DNA of 64,000 nt. It comes from Chloroflexota bacterium. GTDB lineage: Bacteria; Chloroflexota; Anaerolineae; Aggregatilineales; Phototrophicaceae. Where the stretch lies: positions 13,176 to 77,175 of the forward strand of contig JAPOYU010000134.1 in NCBI GenBank assembly GCA_026706395.1. The letters run 5' to 3'. The notes below the pieces were generated by a model. That model saw nothing but the letters and a program-made list of their open reading frames with translations, ran no database searches and was not told the DNA's origin. Position numbers and translations under genes: made by a program. Shown here in pieces: positions 8,403 through 16,689 of the stretch; position 1 is the first letter of the stretch; each line of letters begins with the position of its first letter.

Positions 8403-9242
8403 TTATACGCGTTCCAGCAGCCAGTCTCTTATGGCGCGGATGATTTCGTCTCGCTCGGTTTCGTTGACCAGTTCATGCCGCAGCCCGTCGTAGACTTTCA
8501 GCGTCACATCGGCCGAAGCGACGTTCTCCGCCAGAAAACGTGAACCGGAGTCCGGCACAAGATGATCAGCGCTGCCATGCAGCAAAAGCAGCGGCGCTTT
8601 GATTTTGCCCGCTCTCTGGCAGATCTCCCGCCCCAGTCGCACCAGGGCCGCCGATGTCCCCACGCGCCACATGCCCTTGTCCACCAGCGGATCGTTCAAC
8701 CATTCCTTAAGCACTTCTGCGTCAGCGGTCAATACGGCCGGCGAGCCGGGCGGCGACAACCGAACTTTCGGTATATGCTGCGCCGCCCATAAACATAACG
8801 ATACCAGCCAGGCCGGCTTCGCGTATTCGCCATGCACCGGCGAACCCGTAATGGCAATGCCCCGCAGCCGCCCCGGATAGCGCAGTTCGAAGCCCAACCC
8901 GATCAGCGAGCCCATGCTGTGAGCGAAAAGCAGGGCGGGCAGGTCGGGAAACTCGGCGCGGACAATATGATAAAGCTGATCCAGATCGCGGACAGGCAAC
9001 TGGCCATCCGGCACATAGGCGCGCGCGCCGCCGCTCAAGCCATGTCCCAGGTGGTCGATCCCGTAACAGACGAAACCGACTTCGGTCAGTGCCTCGGCTA
9101 CATGCCGGTAGCGTCCGCTATGTTCTCCCAAGCCATGCGAGATGAAAACGATGCCGCGCCGCCCCCGCGCCTCGGGCAGCCAGACGCGATAAGCGATCGT
9201 GACGCCGTCCGCATTTATGAAACTGTTTTCGCGTTCGATCAT
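8403..9242 (-). CDS. Alpha/beta hydrolase, monoacylglycerol lipase-like (Hydrolase_4)
   Basis: Serine hydrolase of about 279 residues. The family blocks are clear: the oxyanion loop SHGLGEHSGRY, then GIDHLGHGLSGG, the nucleophile elbow FAHSMGS, the acid LLLHGSADHLVPDSGS and the late His in YDGLRHELVNETERDEI. This pattern is that of monoacylglycerol lipase / lysophospholipase-type enzymes; the substrate is unproven. I chose ATG 9242; a TTG at 9281 is also in frame. It lies 39 nt after the HIT gene on the same strand. Confidence 0.87.
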   Translation of the reverse strand: MIERENSFINADGVTIAYRVWLPEARGRRGIVFISHGLGEHSGRYRHVAEALTEVGFVCYGIDHLGHGLSGGARAYVPDGQLPVRDLDQLYHIVRAEFPDLPALLFAHSMGSLIGLGFELRYPGRLRGIAITGSPVHGEYAKPAWLVSLCLWAAQHIPKVRLSPPGSPAVLTADAEVLKEWLNDPLVDKGMWRVGTSAALVRLGREICQRAGKIKAPLLLLHGSADHLVPDSGSRFLAENVASADVTLKVYDGLRHELVNETERDEIIRAIRDWLLERV

Positions 9243-9281
9243 AGATGTCTGCCACGCCAAACGATCAAGTCGTCTTCTCAA

Positions 9282-9740
9282 TTATTTTAGCGTATCAAGG
9301 TAGGCTTTTAGGCCTCTCGCCAATTGGTTGAGTTCCTCTTCGCCGCAGCGCTGCGCCAGGGGTACGCCAAGATGTCGGAAAATACGATACGCCCGGTCCT
9401 CAGGCGCTTGCTCCGGCATCCGCGCTACAACATGGAAATGGACATGCGGATGTTCGGCTGATTCCGCGAATTGCATGACATAGGTCTTGCTGCAGCCCAG
9501 CTGCTGCTTCAGCGCCAACGAAACCCGCCGCAGCAAGTTGCCCAGCTCACCCGCCTCATCGGCCGTCAGCTCGTCAATCGCTTCGGCATGACGCCGCAGC
9601 ACCAGCACGAGCCAGCCCAGATAGGATGAATTGTAGGCATGCACGACATCCCAGTATGCGCTGCGATAGATATTGTCCCAAAGCGCGGCTTCGCCCCGGT
9701 CGCGGTTGGCAAGGCGTTCACAACTTTTGCAAGCTGACAT
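9282..9740 (-). CDS. HIT family nucleotide hydrolase-like protein
   Basis: Histidine-triad protein of about 152 residues, expected to hydrolyse or transfer nucleotidyl groups from dinucleoside polyphosphates or AMP conjugates. The triad is visible as HPHVHFHVV, and an N-terminal CKSC pair resembles the zinc-binding HIT proteins. I prefer the ATG at 9740 because it has AGGGA about 8 nt upstream; the longer ATG start at 9773 has no ribosome-binding site. It probably forms a two-gene unit with the downstream hydrolase. Confidence 0.88.
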   Translation of the reverse strand: MSACKSCERLANRDRGEAALWDNIYRSAYWDVVHAYNSSYLGWLVLVLRRHAEAIDELTADEAGELGNLLRRVSLALKQQLGCSKTYVMQFAESAEHPHVHFHVVARMPEQAPEDRAYRIFRHLGVPLAQRCGEEELNQLARGLKAYLDTLK

Positions 9741-9857
9741 GATGTCATTCCCTAGCTGGCATTTATCGCTCATACACGCGTTCGGATCTAGAACCGCTAT
9801 CTTTCCCTAAGTATGCGCTAGACTTATCCTGCGCTATCTGTATCGCCCCAGTCGAAT

Positions 9858-9863
9858 TATAAT
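9858..9863 (+). promoter_or_regulatory. Probable -10 element upstream of the P-loop kinase gene
   Basis: A perfect TATAAT lies 40 nt upstream of the start codon at 9904. I see no good -35 box 16-18 nt before it, so the call rests on the -10 element alone. Confidence 0.35.
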
Positions 9864-9903
9864 CCGCTCGTTCATTGACCGATTCAACTGGCGACGGAGA
9901 TCA

Positions 9904-10479
9904 ATGCCGCTCGACTCGCCTCAACCGCGTGCCCTCGCCTTGGTCGGCATGCCCGGCGCCGGCAAAACGCTCTGTGCCGAGCACCTCGCCGGGCGTGGCT
10001 TCTTCACGCTTCGTTTTGGCGCGCTCGTCATCGGGGAAGTCCAGCGCCGGGGTTGGGATGTCAGCCCGGCCAACGAACGCATCGTGCGCGAAGAGCTGCG
10101 CCGGAAGCATGGCATGGCGGCGATGGCCGTCCTCTCGCTGCCGGCCCTTCAAGACGCCCTGATCACACACAGTCACATCGTCATCGACGGCCTCTACAGC
10201 TTCAGCGAATACAAGCTGCTCTCGACCGAGCTCGGCGCGCCGCTCCTGCTCCTGGCCATAGTCGCCTCCCGAGAGCTGCGCTACCGGCGGCTTGCCGAAC
10301 GCGCCGTCCGCCCCATGACCCCGGCCGAATCTCGCGAGCGCGACTTCCGCGAGATCGAAAAGCTCGAAAAAGGCGGTCCCATCGCCATCGCCGATTACAC
10401 CCTTATCAACGACGGGGCGCCCGCCGATTTGCTGCGCCGGCTGGATTCTCTGCTGAAAAACCTTGAATTCTTCCCATGA
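9904..10479 (+). CDS. P-loop nucleotide kinase-like protein (AAA_17 / dephospho-CoA kinase-like)
   Basis: A 191-residue P-loop protein. Walker A is GMPGAGKT near 15-22, and a Walker B-like HIVIDGLYSFSEYK lies near 88-101. A lid-like basic region RYRRLAERAVRP with DFREIEKLEKGG follows. This pattern resembles dephospho-CoA kinase-like and UMP/CMP-kinase-like relatives found in archaea and in bacteria such as Chloroflexota; the phosphate acceptor is not known. It stands alone between the divergent HIT gene and the downstream DtxR-type regulator, with its own -10 box. Confidence 0.7.
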   Translation: MPLDSPQPRALALVGMPGAGKTLCAEHLAGRGFFTLRFGALVIGEVQRRGWDVSPANERIVREELRRKHGMAAMAVLSLPALQDALITHSHIVIDGLYSFSEYKLLSTELGAPLLLLAIVASRELRYRRLAERAVRPMTPAESRERDFREIEKLEKGGPIAIADYTLINDGAPADLLRRLDSLLKNLEFFP

Positions 10480-10482
10480 CGC

Positions 10483-10512
10483 TTGCCAAATGTTACAGTC
10501 CTCGCGTATAGT
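10483..10512 (+). promoter_or_regulatory. Promoter of the DtxR-type regulator gene
   Basis: TTGCCA and TATAGT are separated by 18 nt, with the start codon 36 nt downstream of the -10 box. The site lies immediately after the kinase stop codon, so the regulator can be transcribed on its own. Regulators of this family often repress themselves, but I cannot point to a convincing operator palindrome. Confidence 0.55.
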
Positions 10513-10547
10513 ATAGGGCGTTGCCGTTGCGGTGAATTGGGGAGGTT

Positions 10548-11231
10548 ATGACCGCGACCGACTCGATGCAAGAATACTTGGCTGAGGCCTACCGCATCGC
10601 CTACTACCAGCCGGATGATCTTTACGTTTCCACCTCGTCATTAGCGGACGAGATGCATGTTTCAGCGCCCGCCGTAACGCGCATGGTGCAGCGCCTGAAG
10701 CACGCCGGCTTCCTCGAGCACGAACCTTATCGCGGCATACGCCTGACCGAAGCGGGTGAGCGCGAAGCCCTCGCCAACATTCGCCGCCATCGACTGGTCG
10801 AATGCTTCCTGGTCGATGTGATGGGCTTCGGCTGGCACGAAGTTCATGACGATGCCGACGATCTCGGCATGGTCGTCAGCGATCTGCTGGTCGACAAGAT
10901 CGACGAGATGAGCGGTTATCCCAAACGCTGCCCCCACGGCGAGCCGATCCCCAGCTCCGATGGCATGATGCCGCGCGTCGTCGACTACCCGCTCTCCGAG
11001 GTCGAGGTCGGCCGCGATTATGTCATCAGCCGCGTCCACACCCACGATGAACATCGCCTCCGCTACTTCAGCGAGCTCCGCCTCGAACCCGGCAAGCGCT
11101 TCCGCCTGGTTATGCGCGCGCCTTTCAAAGGTCCGCTTCAACTCCAGGTCGATGGGCAAACCCACTTCCTCGGCCATGAACTGGCCGGCACGCTGCGCGT
11201 CTGCAGCGAAGCGGAGTACCTGCTCGTTTAA
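10548..11231 (+). CDS. DtxR/MntR-family metal-dependent transcriptional regulator
   Basis: Iron- or manganese-responsive repressor of 227 residues. The N-terminal winged helix shows STSSLADEMHVSAPAVTRMVQRL near 26-48 followed by GIRLTEAGE. The dimerisation and metal-binding domain has the DtxR pattern RRHRLVECFLVDVMGFGWHEVHDDADDLGM and the CPHGEPIP loop. The last 70 residues are an SH3-like FeoA domain. GGGGAGG lies just before the ATG (spacing is short). No metal transporter is adjacent, so its targets lie outside the window. Confidence 0.92.
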   Translation: MTATDSMQEYLAEAYRIAYYQPDDLYVSTSSLADEMHVSAPAVTRMVQRLKHAGFLEHEPYRGIRLTEAGEREALANIRRHRLVECFLVDVMGFGWHEVHDDADDLGMVVSDLLVDKIDEMSGYPKRCPHGEPIPSSDGMMPRVVDYPLSEVEVGRDYVISRVHTHDEHRLRYFSELRLEPGKRFRLVMRAPFKGPLQLQVDGQTHFLGHELAGTLRVCSEAEYLLV

Positions 11232-11547
11232 GATTCAAAATCTCACGTTTCTTCGAATATCATCATCAGCGCGGCGCAATTGTCTCCGGGCTTTTGCCTG
11301 TTTTCGCCCAGCACCGCGCCATGCTCATGCAGGCCTGGGATGTGCAAGAGGGCGGCTGCTGGAGTGGTGTGCTGGAGTGGGTGCATAACAGGGTGGGGTG
11401 GTAGCGGATCTAAGGCCGTCCGCTTACCGAGCCCCGTTTTTCACCTCTGTGACCTCAATCAACTCGGTGTACTCGGTGGTGAATAACCTGCGGCAAACTC
11501 GCTGAGAAGACATCTCGTATATAAGCTGTTTACTGCGTAATTCAGGC
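11232..11547. other. Gene-free spacer with one TTEYTE-type repeat
   Basis: This 316-nt spacer separates the DtxR-type regulator from the convergent YbjN-like gene. I see no credible gene or tRNA. It holds the repeat copy at 11431-11490; the rest looks like unconstrained sequence. Confidence 0.5.
11431..11490 (-). repeat. TTEYTE-type intergenic repeat, copy 1
   Basis: On the minus strand the segment reads ATTCACCACCGAGTACACCGAGTTGATTGAGGTCACAGAGGTG in parts, giving the spurious peptide TTEYTELIEVTE. A related segment lies at 13195-13246. Repeats of this CACCGAGTACACCGAG type recur between genes in many environmental genomes; the role is unknown. Confidence 0.5.
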
Positions 11548-12021
11548 TCACCCCCGCCCATACATCCGCCCGCCAAACTCCCCCGCCAGCGCGTCGTCCA
11601 GTTCATCGGCATATTGCGCCAGGCGCCGAATGATCGCGTCCGCCTCGGTCGCGTCCAGGCCCGCCAGCAGACGCTCATGGTAGAGATACACCACATCTTC
11701 GTGCAAGCCCAGCGCGGCGTTCGTCAGTTGCAAATTCAACTCCAGCAAGCGCCGATACAGCGCCAGCAAGTTGCCCGCCGGCAGGTGCATAATCGGCGAC
11801 AATACCTGCAGATAGCCTTGCTCCTCGGGCGTCAGATAGACCTCGATCAGAGCTGAGCCGCGCTGGAAGTTCCAGCCATAGCCCCGCTCGACCTCCATCC
11901 GCGCCGCCGCCGGATCCACGCCGATCGCCGCCAGGATGCTCTCCACCGCCCGCAGCGACAGATCAAACTGATCCGGGGGCTCTTCCGCCCGCGCCTCGCC
12001 TCGCCCGAAGAAACGTCCCAT
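11548..12021 (-). CDS. YbjN / type III secretion chaperone-like domain protein
   Basis: A 157-residue acidic protein. The block LTPEEQGYLQVLSPIMHLPA followed by a LLALYRRLLELNLQLTNAALGL segment and an AIIRRLAQYADELDD helix matches the YbjN fold, which resembles CesT-type secretion chaperones. The molecular role is unknown; relatives are often cytoplasmic adaptors. Its ATG follows the stop codon of the pseudo-protease gene with no gap (TAAATG), so the two are probably translated together and may act together. Confidence 0.72.
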   Translation of the reverse strand: MGRFFGRGEARAEEPPDQFDLSLRAVESILAAIGVDPAAARMEVERGYGWNFQRGSALIEVYLTPEEQGYLQVLSPIMHLPAGNLLALYRRLLELNLQLTNAALGLHEDVVYLYHERLLAGLDATEADAIIRRLAQYADELDDALAGEFGGRMYGRG

Positions 12022-13110
12022 TTACCCGGCTCCCGTCAGCGCTACTCCATATCCACAGCGCAAACAGCGCCCGCCATATTGACCCAGGCGCGCCCCGCAT
12101 CGTCGACAGGGCGGTCCAGCGTTCTCGCCATATAGCTGCATCAATTCATCGCTCTGCGCTTTCCGCGACGGGCTCGCCGTCAGCCGCGCGCCACAGGTCT
12201 CGCAGGTTCGCCCGCCGAAGAGCAGCGCCCGCGCCAGCGCGCCGCAGCTCGCGCAGTAGCCCGCGTCCGGCATCAACTGACGCTCCCGCCGCAGTTGCTC
12301 CGCCAGCGCCAGCACATGCGACATCTTCAAGGCGCAGGCATGGCCGCCCCGTCCCAGGTTCCGCGTCATTATCCCCAGCGTATGACCCCGCTCATCAAGC
12401 AGTGGGTTGCCGCCCGCGTCAGGCAGTTGTACCGGCGCTATATTCGTATTCAGCCAGGGCTCGCGCGCGCCGCTCGAGTTGGCGACCAGCATTCCTCGCA
12501 GCCGCGCGCCTCCGTAGCTCAGCGCCACAAAGGCCGCGTTTTCCGCCATCATCGCCGGCGGCGCCACGGAGGGCTTTCGCGCCAATTCCACGCCCGCTGC
12601 CAGAAATGCGAGATCAAAGCCCGGATGACGCCGCAGCACCGGCGCCATGACTTCGCGGTCGTTACCAAGCTGAACCCTGACCTCTACGGCGCTGCCGACC
12701 GCGTAACTCGTCGTCGCCAATAGTCCGTCCCCGCTGACGAACAGGCCGCTGGCCAAGCCGTTGCGCCCGCCGCGAACACCAACTACCGGCGGCGCTTGCT
12801 CCAGCTTGATCGGGCGGTCCGCTCGCCCGCGCATCAATGGCAGATGTTCCGGTTGGGCCGGCCGCGCCAGCAGTTGCTCCAGCCCCTGCTTTATCTGACC
12901 GTTAGCCGGATCAAGCTCCAACGCTCGCTCCAGGCAGCGCCGCTTAAGCTCGATATCTTTGTGCGCCTCCGCCAGCCAGACGAATGCCGCCGCCCGCCCT
13001 TTGGCATCCAGCGCCGGCTCGTCGGCAAGACCACGCAGCCGGCCGGCCGCTTCCTCGACCCGACCATCCTGCATAAGCTCTATCGCCCGCCGCAGTTCGT
13101 CCTGCGCCAT
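12022..13110 (-). CDS. Protease-fold protein lacking catalytic residues, with two C-terminal zinc ribbons
   Basis: A 362-residue mosaic. Residues 1-90 look like TPR-type helices (RCLERALELDPANGQIKQGL). Residues 105-260 follow a trypsin/HtrA-like order, GLFVSGDGLLATTSYAVG, FDLAFLAAG, GGNPLLDERGHTLGI. The catalytic His position carries Tyr136 and the Ser position carries Gly233; only Asp166 remains. Two zinc ribbons follow: C286/C289/C303/C306 and C335/C338/C349/C352. It is probably a binding or scaffold protein rather than a protease. Alternative starts are ATG 13125 and TTG 13128. It is directly followed by the YbjN-like gene. Confidence 0.7.
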   Translation of the reverse strand: MAQDELRRAIELMQDGRVEEAAGRLRGLADEPALDAKGRAAAFVWLAEAHKDIELKRRCLERALELDPANGQIKQGLEQLLARPAQPEHLPLMRGRADRPIKLEQAPPVVGVRGGRNGLASGLFVSGDGLLATTSYAVGSAVEVRVQLGNDREVMAPVLRRHPGFDLAFLAAGVELARKPSVAPPAMMAENAAFVALSYGGARLRGMLVANSSGAREPWLNTNIAPVQLPDAGGNPLLDERGHTLGIMTRNLGRGGHACALKMSHVLALAEQLRRERQLMPDAGYCASCGALARALLFGGRTCETCGARLTASPSRKAQSDELMQLYGENAGPPCRRCGARLGQYGGRCLRCGYGVALTGAG

Positions 13111-13194
13111 CCAGAACCCCGCCATCAATCAGCAATATCAATTCTAGCCCGATTCCGCCTCGCCCGTGCGCGCGCATTAGGCGTCGATTCCGAC

Positions 13195-13246
13195 GAAAAA
13201 ACTCTCTGCCCTCTGTACCCTCGGTGTATTCGGTGGTTAAAATCAT
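13195..13246 (-). repeat. TTEYTE-type intergenic repeat, copy 2
   Basis: On the minus strand it encodes the spurious peptide TTEYTEGTEGREFF. It shares the AACCACCGAATACACCGAGG core with the segment at 11431-11490. It sits between the pseudo-protease gene and ridA, 32 nt upstream of the ridA start. Confidence 0.5.
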
Positions 13247-13278
13247 GTGATGACTGCCAGTGAAGGAGAAAGCAAACC

Positions 13279-13758
13279 ATGGAAATCGAAGGCAAACTGA
13301 CCGAAAAGGGCTTGACGCTGCCGCCGCCGATCAAGGTACCGCCCGGCCTCGTCTTGCCCTTTTCCTTCGTGCGCTTGCACGGCAACATCGCCTACATCTC
13401 CGGCCACGGGCCGCAAAGGGCCGATGGCTCGGTCGCCGGGCCTTTCGGCAAAGTCGGCATTGATGTCACTGTCGAGCAGGGCTACGACGCCGCTAAAGCG
13501 GTGGCGCTATCCATGCTCGCCAGCCTCAAACGCGAGCTCGGCGATCTCGACCGCGTCAGCGCCTGGCTGCGGCTGCATGGCATGGTCAACTGCGGGCCCG
13601 ATTTCGCGGGGCAGCCCGCTGTCATCAACGGCTGCTCTGACCTGATCCTGGCGCTCTACGGGCCGGAACGTGGCGCCCACGCCCGCTCCGCCGTCGGCAT
13701 GGCCTCCCTGCCCTTTAACATGTGCGTCGAGATCGAAGCGATGGCCGCGATAGATTAG
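13279..13758 (+). CDS. RidA/YjgF-family protein
   Basis: A 159-residue member of the YjgF/YER057c/UK114 superfamily, whose archetype RidA deaminates reactive enamine/imine intermediates. The fold pattern is visible in LHGNIAYISGHGPQRADGS, EQGYDAAKAVALSMLASLKRELGDLDRVS and HARSAVGMASLPFNMCVEIEAMA. It belongs to the longer YjgF_like subgroup in which the key Arg sits in HARSAVG. GGAG precedes the ATG. It converges with hyuA, whose stop codon is 3 nt away; many RidA-like proteins accompany amidohydrolase pathways. Confidence 0.88.
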   Translation: MEIEGKLTEKGLTLPPPIKVPPGLVLPFSFVRLHGNIAYISGHGPQRADGSVAGPFGKVGIDVTVEQGYDAAKAVALSMLASLKRELGDLDRVSAWLRLHGMVNCGPDFAGQPAVINGCSDLILALYGPERGAHARSAVGMASLPFNMCVEIEAMAAID

Positions 13759-13761
13759 CGG

Positions 13762-15741
13762 TCAGACCCGCTCCAGCATCAGATTCATGTAGCCGTCCAC
13801 CCCCCCGCGCCAGCCGGGCGGCAGGTATGTCGTGCTGTCCATCTGAAAGACTAAAGCCTCGCCCTCAAACATCGCGCCGGCGCCCAGTTCAGCGCGCTCA
13901 AACAGTTTGATCAGGCCAGCTTCCGGCGACATCTTCTCACCTGCGGTCTTGGCATCATGCGGCTCCACTGGCGCGGTTTCCATGTTCGGTTTGTCGATGC
14001 CGCCGATGCCGCTGACGCGGATGTTGATGATCTCTGCATTCCGCCAGCGCATCGCGTGGCCATAGCTGCGCTCGTGCGCCGCGTGGAAGGCCTCGAGGGC
14101 CTCGCCGCTGAAGGGGATATTCAACTCGTAGGCTTGCCCCTCGTAGCGCATGTCGAGGCTGACGCTGAAACGCATCTGATCTTCCGCGATGCCTTCCCGC
14201 TCAAGTTCGCCCCGCGCCGCCGATAGCAGCTCGCGCCGATCTTCACTCAGCCGCCCCAGGGCATCCTCATCCGCCCGGCACATCACCGAACGGCTGTACT
14301 CCACCACGACATCGGCCAAGAGCAAACCCAGCGCGCAGAGCACACCCGGCGCCGGTGGAACCAAAACACGCGGAATCTCCAGCCGGTCCGCCGCCGCGCA
14401 GGCATGCAGCGGTCCCGCGCCGCCAAAGGCCACCAGCGTAAAGTCTCGCGGATCATAGCCCCGCGCGATCGATACATGCCGTATCGCCCGGTCGATGTTG
14501 ACGGTCGCGATATCCACCACGCCCCTTGCCGCCTCCGTCACGCTCAGCCCGGTCCGCCGCGCCAATCGCTCCAGCGCCCGCTCCCCAGCTTCCAAATCCA
14601 GCGCCATCGTACCGCCGAGGAAGCGCTCGCTGTCCAAGCGTCCCAAAACCGCGTTGGCGTCGCTGAGCGTGACCTGCCCCCCGCCCAGCCCATAGACCAC
14701 CGGTCCCGGATTCGCCCCGGCCGATTCTGGACCGACGCGCAAGGCGCCGCCGGCATCGACCCGCGCGATCGACCCGCCGCCCGCGCCGATCGTCTCGATA
14801 TCGAGCATCCGCACCCGCAGCGGCAGTCCGTCGATGGAGGATTCCGGTCGCGGCTGTGGCTCGCCCGCCACCAGCGCCACATCGGTCGATGTCCCGCCCA
14901 TGTCCAGCGTGATGATCGATTCATAACCCGCCAGTTGCGCCAGATGAAAGGCGCCCATCAAGCCCGCCGCCGGGCCGCTCAGCGCAGTATGAATCGCACC
15001 CTGCCGCACGCGCCCCGCGCGCATCACGCCGCCGTCCGACTTCATGATCCGCAAGGATGTCGCCGCCGGCAGCGCCTCTTCCAGCCGCCCGATATAGCGC
15101 GACATCACCGGCCGCACGTAGGCTTCCAGCGCTACCGTGCTCGCCCGCTCATATTCGCGGAACTCCGGCAGCACTTCCGCCGACAGCGCCACCTGCCAGC
15201 CCTCTTCCACGATGCCCCGCTCAAGTATCCGCCGCTTGATCGCCCGCTCATGCGCCGCGTCCACATAACTGAACAGCAGACAAACCGCAATCGCATCGAC
15301 CTGGTCCCGTTCCACCTGGTCCAGCACTTCATCCAGCCCCGCCATGTCCAGTGGCGTCAGCGCCTCGCCGCGGAAGTCCAGCCGCTCCTCCACCTCATAG
15401 CAGCGCTCGCGCGGGATCAGCGGCGGCGGAATCCGCGGATGAATATCGTAGAGCGCCGGCCGGTCCTGCCGCCCGATGAAGAGCAGGTCGCGGAAACCGG
15501 CGGTGGTGATCAGCGCCGCTCGCGCCCCTTTGCGCTCGAGAATCGCGTTAGTCGCCACAGTCGATCCATGCGCCACCTGCTCCAGCGCCGCCAAGCCGCC
15601 CGGACTGATCGCTTCCAAGCCGGCCAGCATCGAAAGCTCCGGCTGCCCCGGATTGCTCAGCAGCTTGTGAATCGTCAGCCGCCCGCCTTCGCTCAACACC
15701 AGATCGGTAAAGGTTCCGCCGATATCTACGCCCGCTCGCAT
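13762..15741 (-). CDS. hyuA: Hydantoinase/oxoprolinase subunit A (HyuA)
   Basis: The ATP-binding subunit of an ATP-dependent hydantoinase / 5-oxoprolinase-type ring-opening enzyme, 659 residues. The N-terminal actin-like signature is GVDIGGTFTDLVLSEGG, followed by KLLSNPGQPELSMLAG and VAHGSTVATNAILERKGAR. The core phosphate loops ITLDMGGTSTDVALV and FGGAGPLHACAAADRL are intact. ATG 15741 is preferred over TTG 15744. The partner hyuB lies upstream on the same strand, but an Hsp20 gene in opposite orientation separates them. The cyclic amide substrate (hydantoin, oxoproline, caprolactam or acetophenone-like) cannot be deduced. Confidence 0.92.
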   Translation of the reverse strand: MRAGVDIGGTFTDLVLSEGGRLTIHKLLSNPGQPELSMLAGLEAISPGGLAALEQVAHGSTVATNAILERKGARAALITTAGFRDLLFIGRQDRPALYDIHPRIPPPLIPRERCYEVEERLDFRGEALTPLDMAGLDEVLDQVERDQVDAIAVCLLFSYVDAAHERAIKRRILERGIVEEGWQVALSAEVLPEFREYERASTVALEAYVRPVMSRYIGRLEEALPAATSLRIMKSDGGVMRAGRVRQGAIHTALSGPAAGLMGAFHLAQLAGYESIITLDMGGTSTDVALVAGEPQPRPESSIDGLPLRVRMLDIETIGAGGGSIARVDAGGALRVGPESAGANPGPVVYGLGGGQVTLSDANAVLGRLDSERFLGGTMALDLEAGERALERLARRTGLSVTEAARGVVDIATVNIDRAIRHVSIARGYDPRDFTLVAFGGAGPLHACAAADRLEIPRVLVPPAPGVLCALGLLLADVVVEYSRSVMCRADEDALGRLSEDRRELLSAARGELEREGIAEDQMRFSVSLDMRYEGQAYELNIPFSGEALEAFHAAHERSYGHAMRWRNAEIINIRVSGIGGIDKPNMETAPVEPHDAKTAGEKMSPEAGLIKLFERAELGAGAMFEGEALVFQMDSTTYLPPGWRGGVDGYMNLMLERV

Positions 15742-15974
15742 CAAGCCCGCCTCGTACTCTTAGCGTCCACAATCAATCATCCCATCATATCATTTGCCCG
15801 CCTCAAATGCGTCCCCGCCACTCCTGACTTCCGCACGGTGGCCACACCCTCGATGCCGCGCCAACACATCGCTTACGCGGCTCATTGATATTTCTTATAC
15901 CGCGCTTCCATTCCTCATACATCGCTATCATATCCTGTAATCGTATCAAGACTGTATGCAAAGGAGACAGAGAA

Positions 15975-16412
15975 ATGATGATTCGCACCCGCAGCCCCTA
16001 CTTCCGTCTGGTTGACGATCTGCTGAACGAAGGCTTTCCCTGGCTGGGCAGCGGCCACTCCGAAGCGCGCGGTTACGGCCTCGCCCTCGATGTCGAGGAA
16101 ACGCCGAACGCCTACACCGTCCGCGCCAACCTGCCCGGCATCAAGCAAGAGGACATCAGCGTCAACATCCACGAAGATGTCCTGACGATCACCGGTGAAA
16201 CCGCCGCGGACAATCGCGCCGAAGACAGCAAGGCGCTCATTCGCGAACGGCGCTTCGGCAAGTTCAGCCGCAGCCTGCGCTTCCCGGCCGCTGTCAATGG
16301 CGACGCCGTCGAAGCCAGCTTCGAAAACGGTGTCCTCAGCATCACCCTGCCCAAGGCCGATCATGTCCAGCCGCGGCAGATCCCGGTCAACATCGCCAGC
16401 AAGGATAACTAA
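15975..16412 (+). CDS. Small heat shock protein, Hsp20 / alpha-crystallin family
   Basis: An ATP-independent holdase chaperone of 145 residues. The alpha-crystallin domain spans about 38-140: NAYTVRANLPGIKQEDISVNIHEDVLTITGE, then FGKFSRSLRFPAAVNGDAVEASFENGVLSITLPK, ending in a short tail. The ATG at 15975 has AAGGAGA about 8 nt upstream; the in-frame upstream extension is not needed. The gene lies between and opposite to hyuB and hyuA. I found no CIRCE element in front of it. Confidence 0.94.
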   Translation: MMIRTRSPYFRLVDDLLNEGFPWLGSGHSEARGYGLALDVEETPNAYTVRANLPGIKQEDISVNIHEDVLTITGETAADNRAEDSKALIRERRFGKFSRSLRFPAAVNGDAVEASFENGVLSITLPKADHVQPRQIPVNIASKDN

Positions 16413-16689
16413 GCCAAGAGCTTTGCCATACCAGAGCGGTAGACCTAAGCCTCTATCGCTCTTTTCATTCCACCAGGCGGTCAATCGCATTGTAGAAGAG
16501 AGGCCGGGGATTGAGGATAACAACTAAATACTAATAAATTTCATACTAAATTGCTACAATAAAGCCGAACCTAACCTGCAAGTTATCCGCCAATATATGT
16601 CCCGGATATGTCCAAACAATGTCCAATACTTTCAATAAATCATCAGTTTTTCGCGCGACCTCGCATACGCCGAATCGCCATTTCCCCGC
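16413..16689. other. AT-rich spacer between convergent hsp20 and hyuB
   Basis: This 277-nt spacer is more AT-rich than its neighbours around 16510-16560. I see no gene, tRNA or strong terminator in it. Confidence 0.4.

Noticed and set aside
14404..15888. A 494-codon plus-strand open frame
   Set aside because: It lies antisense to hyuA, has Arg/Gln/His-rich low-complexity sequence and no motif; hyuA has clear family motifs.
15745..15974. CIRCE or another heat-shock operator before hsp20
   Set aside because: I looked for TTAGCACTC-N9-GAGTGCTAA and found nothing similar.
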